Source: Acanthaster planci
Taxonomy: Eukaryota > Echinodermata > Asteroidea > Valvatida > Acanthasteridae
DNA length: 63,799 bases
Direction: 5' to 3'
NCBI RefSeq assembly: GCF_001949145.1
Contig: NW_019091649.1
Span: 126,001 to 189,799 of the forward strand
Positions 1-38,805 of this stretch are shown here, piece by piece. Under the pieces are notes generated by a model. It worked only from the letters and a program-made list of their open reading frames with translations, did no database searches and was not told where the DNA came from. Both the position numbers and the translations under genes were made by a program. The stretch's first letter is position 1. Each line of letters opens with the position of its first letter.

Positions 1-936
1 TACAGGTAGAGGCATCAGTGAATGCATGAACTGGTATACATCATGAAAGAGAACTACTGTTTGCACTGCCAAACAAAATTGCAAGGGTAATGGACATGGG
101 TCAATTGTTTCCAATGGCCATATTGGAGCAGGTATATGTACTTAGTACAGTACATGTACATATATTTCTGTAGAATTCTTATAAATGTACACTGCACATC
201 CATGCATTATCTGCACAAACACCTGCGCATGTACGGTACCTGAGCACTGCACAAAGTATCTACATACGGTATGTACATGTACATTGTATGCTAGTTCAGT
301 TATTTTTCTCGTGTTTGCACCAATACTCAGAATGCAGTGACAACGCTCGAATCAGGCGCTCAATTACTCAAGTAAAATTCCAAAAGGTGTCACCTCTGCA
401 GTCACATGTCCATTTGTCAAGCCAGGAAAGTCTAAATTACCAGTAACTCCATCGCAATCTTGTTGTTGATTTTTTGACATTCAAATTAATCAAATGTAAT
501 GTACATGTAAGTTCAGCAAATCTCATTAACAAAGCGAAAGTTTCGGCATGAAACTGCCGATACTTGTAAATGTAAACAATACATAAACATACCGGTGCAT
601 GTACTCGTAACAAAACGTACATGTACACTGTTTGAAACGCTCTTTAAAATGTCAACCCCTTTTCAAAAAAATGAAAACCTGTACCTGTACCTGTACATGT
701 ACATACAGTGTACGAGCATGTACATGTACAGACTACTCATTGTAAATACATGTACATGTATGGTACCCAATGAATTATCTGATCACCTGTGCATTGTAGG
801 CACATGTGGGGAGTTTTCTTCACCAATATTTGTCATGACAGTTTTACATACAAGTTCATGTACTGGTTCTGTACTGGTACTTGCACTGGTATGTTCCATT
901 TTCCCACATGTACAACAAAAATGTACATGTACACAT

Positions 937-1342
937 GTAGTTCATACATCACGTACAGTACATACATGCATGTACAGGTAGTTCACACATCATGTACCGG
1001 TACATGCATAGTTCACACATCATGTACATGCATGCATGTAGTTCACACATCATGCACATGCATAGTTCACACATCATGTACATGCATGCATAGTTCACAC
1101 ATCATGTACATGCATGCATAGTTCACACATCATGTACATGCATGCATGTACATGTAGTTCACACATCATGTACATGCATAGTTCATACATCATACATACA
1201 TGCATGCATAGTTCACACATCATGTACATACATGCATGTAGTTCACACGTCATGTACATGCATAGTTCACACGTCATGTACATACATGCATGTAGTTCAC
1301 ACATCATGTACATACATGCATAGTTCACACATCATGTACACG
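937..1342. repeat. Minisatellite, unit AGTTCACACATCATGTACAT plus GCATG-rich spacer
   Basis: At least a dozen units begin with AGTTCACACATCATGTACAT and end in variable GCATGCAT/CATGCATGTA spacers, so unit length alternates around 20-34 bp. Because the unit is rich in self-complementary words it opens long frames on both strands, giving repetitive Met/Cys/His/Tyr peptides that are not real proteins. Confidence 0.93.
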
Positions 1343-1430
1343 TATGTACTCCACAGTATACACTGTACATGTACATGTATGCAGGCACATTTCCATGGTT
1401 ACTCCATTCAAATTTCTTTTTTTTCCATCA

Positions 1431-2528
1431 CCCACTGGACGATTTACTGTCACTTCACCCCATTTCCACGTCGCCCCTAACCACTTCGCCCCATCCCCAC
1501 ATCGCCCCATCTCAAGTTAACGTCCCATCACCACTTCGCCCCATTTCCACTTTGCTGTCCGTGCTCGAGTTTGTTACAAGCCTCTTCAAAAAATGGTCGA
1601 GAGACGAGTTCCACAAACGACATGTAGTTATTATAGAGAACTCTACAGTATTGAATTAATGTCGACTGCGTTGTCCATTATGGTGAATTAATACATATGG
1701 ATGGACTAGCATCAAGGTTATTTCTCATCGTCTGCATGTTTATTTTAAAGCAACACACACAATTCTGTTCACATCATTCTGGTTAACTGTCGATGCATCC
1801 AGACAGCTGTACCCGGGCGATTGGATAAAGCTCAGCGGGCAGGAAATTTAGTGGAAACATGTTCCCTTCAAGTACGAGCAAAACAACCTAAAACTAAACT
1901 GATTAATAGAAGAAAATACACACACAGACAAAATACTGAGAATTAACGTGAAGAAATCTTGCAACATCAATTTTTTTCGATGCGTGACGGATCACGTACA
2001 TGTACAGTCGCCGCGGCATGAATAGACAACTGCGGTTCAAGTACGAGTACTTGGACGTCCGAGAAAAAGTACGAGTACAAGTACTCTGAAAACGGTACTC
2101 GAGTAGTACTCGAGTACGAGTACTGAGTACGAGTACTACAACACTGCTGGTTGCCACACTCCATCACGCATTCTCTTACACAGGTGCGGCGGGAACCAGC
2201 GCTTTGTGCACAGGTGTTTACCACTGCAACAACGAAACAAAGAAAACTTTTTTTTTTAACTTGCCAATAAAAATTTTAGGGTCTCACAAAAAAATTTGGG
2301 TCCGGTGGTCGGGAAATAGGAAGCATTGTTTTAGCTTTTGCAAGTTGGATTCTCCAATCATTATTTGGGTTCTCAAATGTCGATGTTTTTACTTGTTGCA
2401 TGTAGGCCTATGCCTAAGAACAGAATGAACGATAATCAATGGAGCCAAGTGGAAATGGAACGAAGTGGTTAGGGGCGAAGTGCCATAGGGTTAAGTGGAA
2501 ATGGGGCAAAGTGACCGACACCCCACTG
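1431..2528. mobile_element. Foldback-like element with inverted arrays of CACTTCGCCCCATTTCCAC
   Basis: The left side (1431-1560) carries tandem CACTTCGCCCCATTTCCAC-type units. The right side (2441-2528) carries the reverse complement (AAGTGGAAATGGGGCAAAGT, GGTTAGGGGCGAAGTG). The ends align in inverted orientation from CCCACTGGACG... and the reverse complement of ...GACACCCCACTG. Between them is about 0.9 kb without coding capacity. A foldback or MITE-like transposon with subterminal satellite arrays is the simplest reading. Confidence 0.6.
2039..2136. repeat. GTACTCGAGTAC palindrome cluster
   Basis: Repeated GTACGAGTAC, GTACTCGAGTAC and AAGTACTCTG words pack about 100 bp inside the foldback element. 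Many are perfect palindromes sharing the GTAC core with the TACATGTA words elsewhere. Confidence 0.8.
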
Positions 2529-5500
2529 AACCATACATGTAGCATACCCAGTACAAAGGTTCCAAAGTTACGATTCCAATGATTCAGTCATGTAAGAATA
2601 AAATTAATTTAACATAAAAACAGTTCAAATTCACACTGTTACTTTCAATATTACGTGCAAAATAACAGAATAACAACCACCGAATATCAAAACCACAAAG
2701 CTACATTTGCACATACTGTGCATGTACATGTACCGGGTACAAGCTGCAAACACTAAGCAGCTCAGTCCCAAGTAGCATTTATTTTAATAACCGGAAGCTT
2801 CCTGATGGCAGTGATAGATATGTACATGTACATGTACCTCTGCAATTATGACTGTAATCAATATCCTGTTAGCACAGGCCAATTAGTATGATTAGTCACT
2901 GGGCTTCACTCAGATTTACATGTAATTCAATGGGGCAAAGCACCTATGCAGTACAAGTGCCATGCGCATGAGCGTGTTTTTTTAAGCAAGTGCATAAATG
3001 TATGTACATGTACAAGTAACGACAATCTACAGGACTTCAGATCAAATACAAAATGAACAGGGTGTCACTGAAAAATATCTTCAACGCCTGACAAAGAAAA
3101 GCAATTTAGAAACGCACACTGTATAACACTTACACTGATTTTCAGGAAGTGGGGAGGAATACAGTAAAGTACAATCGTCTAAAAATGCTTCAAAATTATC
3201 ACATCTTAACTTCTTCACAGACGAGCATGCACATGTACTAGTACATGTATGTCACTGAATACTATTAACATATACATGTACAATGTCCATGTATTAACAC
3301 TCTGCCTACACAGATTCCGCTGCTCACATGATACAGCCGATGCCACTGACCGAACATTAAAATAATACACGTAAGGGACCACTCAAAATTTTCAGTGTTT
3401 CTACATTTTTGACGTTTCCCGTTTTATTAATTTTTTTTCACCCACCCACCCACTCCCATTGTTTCAAGTTAAACAAATTGACTTACAATTGAATAAACTA
3501 TACATGTACTGTACAATACTTGTGCATGCACATGAGTACGTACCCGTATAGTGTACATGCACATGTAGGTCCAGGTTTCCAAGTGTTACCACGTACACTA
3601 GTTCACTATGCTTTTTAATCTGTTTTCCCTCAAGATTGGACCCCTTTTCCTCTTTAAAAACCATTATGAACAACCTTAAATTGATAAGTGCCTCTTATAA
3701 AAAAACTACTGTACCAATGCTACCTGAACATGTACATGTAGTCCTTACCATCATACCTTACATGTATACATGTACATGTACCTTGTGCTGTACGCCACAT
3801 GTACATGTACCTTGTGCTGTACGCTACATATACATGTACCGTTACATGACCATACATGATACAAATACACATGTCATCATACATGTAGTTTGCTACACTT
3901 TGATATTATGCACACTGTATACACATACAGTACATGTACAGTACGGTACATGTACATTACCAGTACCTGTATGATGCCTGACAGGCAAAGTGCTGCACTG
4001 GTTCCATTAGACATACCAGCTGGTACATGTACACTGTACATGTACATGTACAATGTATATATACAGTATGTGCTGCATGCAGGGACCAATGATCTTGCCT
4101 TTAATTGATACTACTGTACATGTATGTGATTACAGTTATAAGGACTGTAGCGAAAGGCATGCATGTACATGTACATGTGAGTAGAATCACAGTCTTCATA
4201 CATGTACATATACGGTACTTTTCACTAGTACCGGTAATTAGATTGTTCTTGCTTCAACACAGGCCCCCTAAGGACGGGAAGAAAACAGAAACGGATTACG
4301 GTAAATATTATTGTTAATAATGTAAATATTTGAACTACTCCACTGAGGTGTTTCCTTCAGAAGAGTAAAATGCAGTAAATTTTCATTAGAATAAAATGCA
4401 AAGGTTCCATTACTGATGTACAAGTACTGTACATAGACATGTTTATACATGTACAAACATGTTCATGTATGAAAAAGAAACTTCCGCTACCTTTTGTTTT
4501 ACTGGTAGCATAGAACACACACACAGTGTGCTTTGGTATACATGTACATGTACATGTACATGTACATACACACACGTGTGTACAGGCACATGTACATGTC
4601 TTGAACACGAAAGCAACTGAAAACTATCAGACAGACCAAGTGGTATGGCCTTCTACGGTAGTAAAAGTACACATGTATTTCACTTTCAATTTTCATCTAA
4701 CTGACCATAGAGGAAGGACACAGAAGGAGTTGCCAACTGTTCAATGATGGTCATTGCCGGAGTCAGACCAGTACTACAAAACATTCCAAAAATGCCTGAT
4801 TACTGCCTGCATCTTAGCTGGACAAACGGGGCCAGTAATATCCCAGCAATACTTGCAGTTTTTTGCTTGCAATTAAATACAAATTATCGCTGTGACCAGG
4901 AAACAGAGAGAGAAAAATCCCTGATATTAGACCTACATGTGTACTTTTGCCATCGTAAATGAACTTTTAAAATTTTGATACACTGTTCCATTATCCAAGC
5001 AAAGTTTGTAGTTTTATTCTCCTCCGTCCAATACATCAGTGTTCAGAGAGTTGGTGAGAATTTGGCTAAGACTGGCCAACAAAATGTTCACTACTACTGG
5101 AAAGCTTAGTTCATTAGGAACAAAATGCGCTATTTCATCACAGGGAGTGATCGTGAAATCTCATAAATTATGCTTTTGTACAAATGCCATAATAAAAATA
5201 ATTCAAACAAAACACAAAACCTTGTAAACAACCGGGCAACTTATTCCCAAAATAACTCCAGAAGAAAGAGCTCATTATGGGCAATAATTGCACATTTAGA
5301 TATAGGGCACACAACATACATGTAATTCAAGCAACTGTGCAAGAGTTAAATTTGATGTTGTCATGAGATCATACCAAGCACCAACAAAAGCATGAAAATT
5401 CAAATTCCTATACCTCAGTACATGAGGTTTTAAGGATGCCGATTACCATCAACAAATTGTGGCGGCGATCATAGGGTACAAAGGGATTTTGTGGCTGCGA

Positions 5501-6052
5501 CACAGATGGTGCGTAGCAAGCTTTCGCTGCACTCTCGCTATACCAGGCATGCCAGAGAGTGGTAATTGGCCAGATGTTACAGCCCGGGCAGTTCAAACTC
5601 CTTCGGTGTCCTTCCTCTAAGGACTGACAAACAGGTCTCGTTGATTTTGTTTCAAGGAAAATGGTTGGATACCTAGTGAGCCTTCCAAATAATCTTTCCG
5701 ACAGAAAGGGGCCTTCATTACATGTACATCACACAGGAGAATGTGCAAGCCTATAAAACAGTTTCCCACTGCAGTCACACAGAGGACTTGTAATGTAAAT
5801 TACAATGTGCACTAAGTGCCAATGTACATGTATATGTACATGTACGTTCAACTTCAGACATGGCACAATTTAGGCTGAATTTAGATAAGTGCTTTAATCC
5901 AACGCTCCCGTCCAGACCAGAAAGTTATGCCGGCACTGCCCCACGCACAAGATGAAAAAGTAGCTCAAGTTACCCCAGTAATCCCACGATGATTATGTCA
6001 ACCGCACCTCGCGAATCTTGCTGAAGCATGGCCATGGCACGTCATTAGCCAA

Positions 6053-6112
6053 ACCCCCTAGGGTGTACATGTATGTAAAAACCATACTGAATTGGAAGAT
6101 TGTGCACTGTTA
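6053..6112. repeat. Dispersed repeat fragment (copy also at 37795-37850)
   Basis: ACCCCCTAGGGTGT, then CATACTGAA and TTGGA(A/G)GATT, occurs in the same order here and at 37795-37850. It is too short to classify. Confidence 0.55.
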
Positions 6113-8545
6113 GGATTGAGACCTACAGAAATACCACAGATGCGGGGATACCGGTACATACCTGAATATCTGAATGCAGCTCCGAAAAACTGGGTAGTGT
6201 ACATTACTGATTTGTGTATTTCAAAAACCTACATGTGCATGTACTTGCAAATGTATGTGTGTTGGAACATTGCTTACAGTGTGTGGGATTACATGTAAGA
6301 AACCACACAAAGCTGCGCTTTCACCACCCCGTTTTCCGAGCCGGCATACCTATCCTGAATTCTTTCTAGTGGTCCCTCCTGATTGCGTGAGTACCGGTAC
6401 ATGCTTCGCTGATGCGTGGGATACTGGTGCATGTACGTTATCAAAATTGCAATGTCCATGGCTATAATTATGCCACAAAATTGTAACCAGATGTGCCTAA
6501 GAATAACAAGAGTTTTTATTGTGCAATCCGTGCTGGGCCATGTTCGATATTGGTCTGGTTTCCCATGTCAACAGACCAGGAAGCACTGAAAAGGTTCAAT
6601 TTTGAATGCTAGCACGACAGTTTGTATTCCTAGTGAATGTTCATGGTAGCCATTTATATATAAAACAAAGAAGTAATGAAAGCAATCTTAAGGGCTACGC
6701 TTACTTGTCTTGCAATGCTGGATTCCACAGTTTACTTTTGGAAAGCTATACACAGGATACATGTACATAGGGGTCAAAGAGACTACATGTAAGTACCAAT
6801 AGTAAGAAAACTTTTCACAAGTGGGAAAACTATTCACACAATTTTCAAAAATGGGAAAATGTTAACACCCAACTGAGAAGTGTAGTCACAAATGCGTTAC
6901 ATGCATCCCCTCCTGAAAATGCATACGTCATGTTGACCGGTCGCCATGCAAGCATGCCTAGCAACCGCCATTCAGAAAGTCACGGTACACCTCGTCACTC
7001 AGCAGTCAAATGCCCACATCCACCATCTAAACTTCAATATTTCTAAGGGGTTTCGACCCATTCTTTTAAAAAATAATACCTAGGTTCTTGTAGATGAACC
7101 AGAAAGCCTCTAAAACTCCACTTGAAAAATGCCCTTTTTAGCAGAACAAAACTTCCAGAAAACTTCACATCTTTTCACAGAACTTTCAATTAGGGGTTCG
7201 GGCAACTCAAAACCCAGTCAAAAAAAGTATAGTTCAGACACTGCGATGCACATGTAGAAAGAGGAGATTTCCACGATGCACACGTGTATGGGCCGGCCAA
7301 AGATGAAAAAGTCCTCCCCAAGTAGAATTTTTTCTAGGAATTTTTGGTAACATCAGGCATCCATATTAAATAAATTGTGACCTCCAAAGGCATAATGAGG
7401 AATGTTCCCTAAAATCTTATTTTGAGTCATCAGTGCCTGAAGTTGGATATACATGAAAAATCATGCAAAAATCAATTTTCAGTTTTTTAGATTTTTATAT
7501 ACATGTAGGTTATGTGTCAAAAAATTCCTCTAGCTATGCCATTTTCACAAGAAAATCAAGCAAAAGTGATAAAAAGGAAGATTTCTGGAGTGAGTGTGTA
7601 TCAATATTTTCTAAAATTTATAGCGTTTACCTTTTACATGACAAAATTTTGTCCATATTCTGAGCGTGTTTTCGAGCAGTTCAACTGTTGTGTCTGAGTA
7701 AAGTTTGGTACTGTTGGAAAGGGCTTTCCCTAGAGAGCCTACCGGTATTTACATGTATAGTGGTGATATCATTGACTGGATGACCTTTAGCCTGTTCCAG
7801 GCCTCAAAAGGAAATAAACAACTCTCCTCTGTTATGTTGAGAAGCTGCGTCTCGTTCACGAGCTATGCCTACATAAGCAAAAAGACGCTACATGATTGGA
7901 TCTCCACACAACTACAGTTACTTGGAAATGCGATGAAAACTGCATAGGCAAAATCAAGCAGTTTGATTGGTCACCTGGTATTCAAATGTTTGGCGGGATT
8001 AGCATTGTTTACATGGATGCATGTCAAGTGCTTCAATCATCCAATCAGCATACATTACACGCGAACAAAAAGATTCTTTTCCTGTAGCACGACTATACGT
8101 ACGTAGACATACGCACGCGAAAACGATGCTGTGTACATATACATGTACATGGCACGCTACACAATCATTGACAAGGTGTACATGTACATGGATGTATTAC
8201 CATCACTAAGCTGAATACCTGCGATTTTTGACTGCCCAAGAGGGACAAGCCTACCTGACTTTTATGCCAAGTTCAGCTGGAATTATGTATCTTATCTAAT
8301 CACTGTATTGCACCCTTGTCATCTGCTCCAGACAATGCTTGTCGGCTTGTGAGACACCAGCAGCATGTACATTGAAAAGATTGAAAGAATTGAAGGCAAG
8401 ATCCAATGCTTTGGCCGGATGACAGCTTTCTGATCGCCAGAAATTTCGGTTAGCAAAGAATATGACTCTTAATTTGTCAATATAGAAAGGTTGATTTTTG
8501 ACTGAATAAGCTTAGATACGGTAACTTCTTATTCCTCAATGTTAA

Positions 8546-8922
8546 CCCCTTGACGACGGGAATTTCTTTCCAAAAGCCGACTCCAAGAATTCCAGCCTCG
8601 CTTGGCCACAAAGGCCACCTGCCAAACCACAAATTCTCGGTTTGTAGCCCTGCGTGCTCTACATGTTTTGACTTACACGGTGAAAAGACTGACTGTTCGG
8701 TGACATGCAGCTCTACTCACGCCTCCACATTCCCGTTGCCTCTTTTCAAANNNNNNNNNNNNNNNNNNNNNNNNNNNNNNNNNNNNNNNNNNNNNNNNNN
8801 NNAGCTAGGGTCTGCCTTCTTTTACTGTGTTCGCTCGAGCGTGGGCGAAGAATAATAGCTGAAAAGCAGGCTGAGTATCTCAATTTTTACGGCGTTTCTA
8901 GCCGTGTCCCTGCACGAAGGGG
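8546..8922. mobile_element. piggyBac-like MITE with TTAA target duplications
   Basis: The element starts CCCCTTGACGACGGG right after TTAA (8542-8545) and ends GTGTCCCTGCACGAAGGGG right before TTAA (8923-8926). Inverted CCCCTT/AAGGGG ends flanked by duplicated TTAA are the hallmark of piggyBac-type insertions. It is about 377 bp including 52 unresolved bases and has no transposase frame. Confidence 0.65.
8751..8802. other. Assembly gap (N)
   Basis: 52 N inside the piggyBac-like element. Confidence 1.
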
Positions 8923-9572
8923 TTAAGAGGTACATGTACTAAAAATTTTAATATGGAAAAAAGAATGTTCCGAAATCTAGGAACAAAGTTGGGTGACAGA
9001 GTCAACAGCCTTTCCAATGTCAACAGAAATTTGTGATAACGAAACTCCACTGCCATTTCTCCTTTTCCAAAAGACAAAAATATAACTTCCAGGAAACAAT
9101 GTTTGAGGAGATTCTTTCACTTTACTTTGTTATTTCATGGCAATAGCTGCCCATAAATATAATGTTGCTTGTGTCAATACATCGAGAATGATTATGGAGC
9201 TCCCACAACACACGAGTGGCTAACGTTCACAGCACTGGCGCATGCTCCTTTTTCAATGCTGTTTTTCTCGAAAAGTAGTTTTGACTACAGCGATGTTTCC
9301 CGTTGTCTTTCTGGCATCGTATTTCCCAGGGTTTGATTGCCAATGTGAAACGACCGTGCATATTCCCAGGAAATACTGTTCCCGGGAGTTACCAAATGAG
9401 TCTAGTGTGAACAGTTATTGGGGTTTTGGTGGGTAAAAAATCCCTGGGATTTTTCCCAGGGATTTACTTCCCGGGGATTGGCTCTGCAGTGTGAAAAGGC
9501 CTATACATTGTACATGTGCATGTAACTAGGTGTGTTCCTAGCTCAGTGCACATACATGTACATGTACTAACG

Positions 9573-9664
9573 CTATTTATGAACATCTAACAAAAGAAGT
9601 GCAGTACACTTACAATGAGCGTCCATAGTGAATGCACCACACTTCTTTTGTTAAATGTTCATAG
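9573..9664. repeat. Inverted repeat, about 25-bp arms, 38-nt loop
   Basis: The arm at 9573-9601 (ending CTAACAAAAGAAGTG) pairs with 9640-9664 (CACTTCTTTTGTTAAATG...), with a 4-nt insertion and one mismatch. It is probably a small hairpin or MITE remnant. Confidence 0.75.
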
Positions 9665-12600
9665 TGTAACTTGTGCCTTGTCTAAAAGTATCTACAGTAA
9701 CAAATGACAAAGTTGAAATGCCCTACATCTACATGTATATGGCAGGTTCCTCGAAATATGGTCCATTAGATAATGTTCAACTTTGAGGGGGTTCATTTTT
9801 CATGAAGTGAACATCAGTGCATTAATTCCCAATGTCCGATGAAATGAAGGGAGTCAAGGCTGATGTCTGGAACACTGATAACTTTGCCCATCTTTCAACT
9901 TAATCAGAGTTGATTACTTGAAGTCTTAAACATCAGAATTTTTGACAGATGTGAACAACCTCTTGAAATCCTGGAAAAATAAATGTCAGGAAATAATAAT
10001 TCCCACGGTTATTTTGCACAGATTTGTATGTGGTGACTGGTGACAATATTTACACATATTAAAACCATAATCCCGAAATGAATAAATATCTCTCACAAAT
10101 AATCGGGTCCAAAAGTCGAAAGTCACAAACTTCATTTGATTCTGTAAAAAAAATTGACAGCAGAAAAAACAGCGAGTAAAATCAAAAACAATGTACATGT
10201 ACAACACAAGTTTTTAAAAAAGTGCAAACAAGCACCCCAACCCATCATTCTTTTATGACTGGAATGATTACATTTTCTTCAAGTAAGTTTCTGGGATTTT
10301 TCTCTTCATACCATGGTTTCTCAAATGAAAATCTGTCAAACTGAATGATGTTCACAAACAAATGACGAGGGTGACGTAACATACCGGTACTGTTTGATTC
10401 ATGATAAAAAATCCAATGCTCAGAGTTCTTAATTTTGATTTACATGTACATGTATACATGAGCTGGGATATCTCTAAAACAAGCAGCAAAATGAACATCA
10501 AGCATGGAATTCTTGAGCACTACATGTGACAGTATTTTCCACACTGTCGAACGTCATGCATTTTCCATCAAAAGTCTCGAACGTCATCAAAATTCCTTCA
10601 AATGTGACGTTTGCAACGAACATATTGTACATGTACAGGGTGCTCTTATACATTTTTCATGCAGCCAAACTTTTTCAGTGGTTGAAGAGTTTGAGACCTG
10701 GCAGATATCATATGCTGGTACATGTACATGTACAGTGAGCGTGATTATACACAGTAAGAGAACAAGGATTTTGTGGTCTTTTTTTCATGGCTCGTGTTTC
10801 ATTAAAGTACACTTCTGAAGGGCTTTAAAATACAGTACATAACTTGAAAATATACTGAATTCTCCTTGTTGTTGAGAGAAGTTTTGAAATCAAGTTTCCT
10901 GGTGCAAATACTTTGACGTGAATCTTTAAATGAGTTTAACTCCATTTGATTTGCACGGGTAGCCAACCAATGTCCACCAAATGTACACAGTATGCCTTAT
11001 TATCCCCAAATAACCATTTTTATAAATCTGAAGGTGCTAATTTTTGTTTTAAATGACCAAAGTCAGTCTTTTTTAAAAGGTTTGAAAATGACATCCGGAA
11101 TTGCATTTTGGTTCATTTTATGAAGAAGACGCCATATACATATACATGTACCTGCGTGTGTACATGGTATGTACCGTACATGTATGTGTATGTATGTTCA
11201 TGAATACCTGCACAAAATATACTGTACCGGTACTGTATGCTTCAGTGGTTCCCATTGATTTTTGTACCACTACATGTAAAAATACACATGAATTGCCTGG
11301 AAAGGTCCATCAAGATTAACGGTATGGAAAACTGACTCGGCCGTTGGACATGGCTTGTCGTACTGGTTACATACATGTACCGGTACATGTACCACTAACT
11401 CCAAGGAGAAATGTAAAATGTTATTTATGAGGAAAAACTAATCCCTACGGTAAGTTCACTGCATCATGCAGACAACAATAATCATTGCGTTTGCACAAAT
11501 CTCTGTCCTTGAAAGTAAAGCGTGTGTTGCTCACACACCATGAATACAGCGTACATTTGCCAGTATCAATCAGCACTAATGAGTCTATTCAGTATTCCAT
11601 CAGCATGTGACCAAGATGTACCAGTACATAAACCATGTCCCATTTCATTCTAAAATAGCTCTAGGCCTTACATGTGCAAGGTCAGCCCTATCAATGCTGC
11701 CATAAGTCCACTAGCACATGAGCTTTATTCTTGGGCTCAGTGGCCTTGCTTTTTGATATACCCAAAAGGCTTGTTCATATTTTAGCAACACCCGGACAAA
11801 GTAGAGTTTCTCCCACTTGGGAAATCCAGGAGTTCAAATGCATTCAGGAGTGGATGCCCTGGACACTTCACTTACAACAGAACACCTGCAAGGACTCCTT
11901 TAGGTATTGGATGTCATTGTACCGCGTACATGTAACTTCAACAGTGACAGATGGTACATGTAGAATATATGACAGTGCCTCATCCATTACTAGTAAGCAG
12001 GCCATATGTCCCACGCTTGGTTTTGTAGAGCGCTGCACCCAAAGTTCACCTGAAGACCTTACTTTTGACTAGCCAATTGAAGGGGGTGAGCTTGGCTGAT
12101 AGAATGGCACTCCGGACTAGCAAGCCAATAAGCCTTTTACGAATTAAATTTGAGTAAAATCTAGTACACTGAGTTATCTGATTGCACATAAACAAACAAA
12201 ACAATTTGAATTTTCCAGACTAAAGATATTGTTGCTATACCACGTAATTCAGGGCAAGCTTTTACATAGCGACCACCGTCTCTGGAATGGACTGGTTCCT
12301 TTGTGCCCTTCTTTTTCATTGAAAACAGTGTATTAGTGCACGGCGTCTCTTATGTATATGTACTTGTATGTAACTATGGTAAGCAAAACCTTGCCCGAAT
12401 AACAAGGTTCATATACATGTATAGCAACTGTGTCATTAGTATGATGAATTCAAATTGTTATGTTCGGGTAAATTTCAAGAACTCAGCGTACCAGATTCCA
12501 TTCAAATTTAAGTTGCAAACGGCTTATACAGTAACTATAGCTTCAAATTTCATGATAAAGATTTCCATCATCTTTAAAGTAAAATTTGAAAACCAAGCAC

Positions 12601-12764
12601 AAATGGGTCATTTACCTACACATATTTTTGCAACCTCACCAAAATTAATCTGTGTTCCAGGGGCAAAACCCAATTTGCGTAACTTTACATGTACGTGTAA
12701 CCACATCTACATACTTAGCTTACCACTGACAATTATGCTAATATATCTTATTTGCATACTATAC

Positions 12765-38198
<25,434 letters not shown>

Positions 38199-38750
38199 CT
38201 ACAAAGAAAAAGAGTAAAGATCCAAGTCTCAGGTAAGCATGGGCTTTTACAAAGGGAGAACTGTAGAGAATTAACAGAAATCACGGCGATGAGTCCTCCG
38301 GATGGAATGTGTTAAGCGATACCCTACATATTCTCAAACAAGATGTCCGCCCTATGACGTCAGATAACAATGTAGACAAGCGCCCGCCTCGTAAGTAGGC
38401 ACAAGATATTTAGTGTATGATAGAGCGCAGAGTTACAATCGAGGGATCGGTTACCAGACCGCAAGCGATCACGGAATGGGGGCGGTATGTGGAAATGTTT
38501 CACGCATGTCTGCATACTATACTGGTGCTGTTGAATCATTTTGCTTGGTTTCGCCAAAATCCAGTATTTCTCTGATGGGGACTGGCTTGCTTGTAACCCT
38601 TTGATCAACAATTGAAAAAGGGACAGGGGCAGTGTGCAACTGAATGAACTACGTATATTTGCAAACCACTGTCCATTTAGCTATATTATATAGCCGATTC
38701 CATTTTTTTGTTTGAAAGAAAATAAATTTTCAAATGGTCGGTTGGTTGTC

Positions 38751-38805
38751 AATATTTTTCAAAAAGACTAGTATATAGTATATACTAGTCTTTCTGAAAA
38801 ATATT
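38751..38805. repeat. 55-bp near-perfect palindrome
   Basis: The arms, each starting AATATTTTTCAAAAAGACTA or its complement, pair with one mismatch around a 3-nt centre in a TATATAGTATATA core. It could extrude as a cruciform. Confidence 0.9.

Larger units (their letters stand above)
1..12764 (-). other. Scribble intron 3 (partial, to left edge) with dense repeats
   Basis: No exon was recognised. The stretch is full of TACATGTA/GTACCGGTAC words. It also contains a 28-nt-class minisatellite (937-1342), a foldback element (1431-2528), a piggyBac-like MITE (8546-8922) and a hairpin (9573-9664). Open frames here are mostly translations of the palindromic repeats. Confidence 0.75.

Noticed and set aside
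5585-5640. Short match GTTCAAACTCC...GTGTCCTTCCTCTA between 5590 and 30506
   Set aside because: Only about 30 bases with an indel, too little to define a repeat family.
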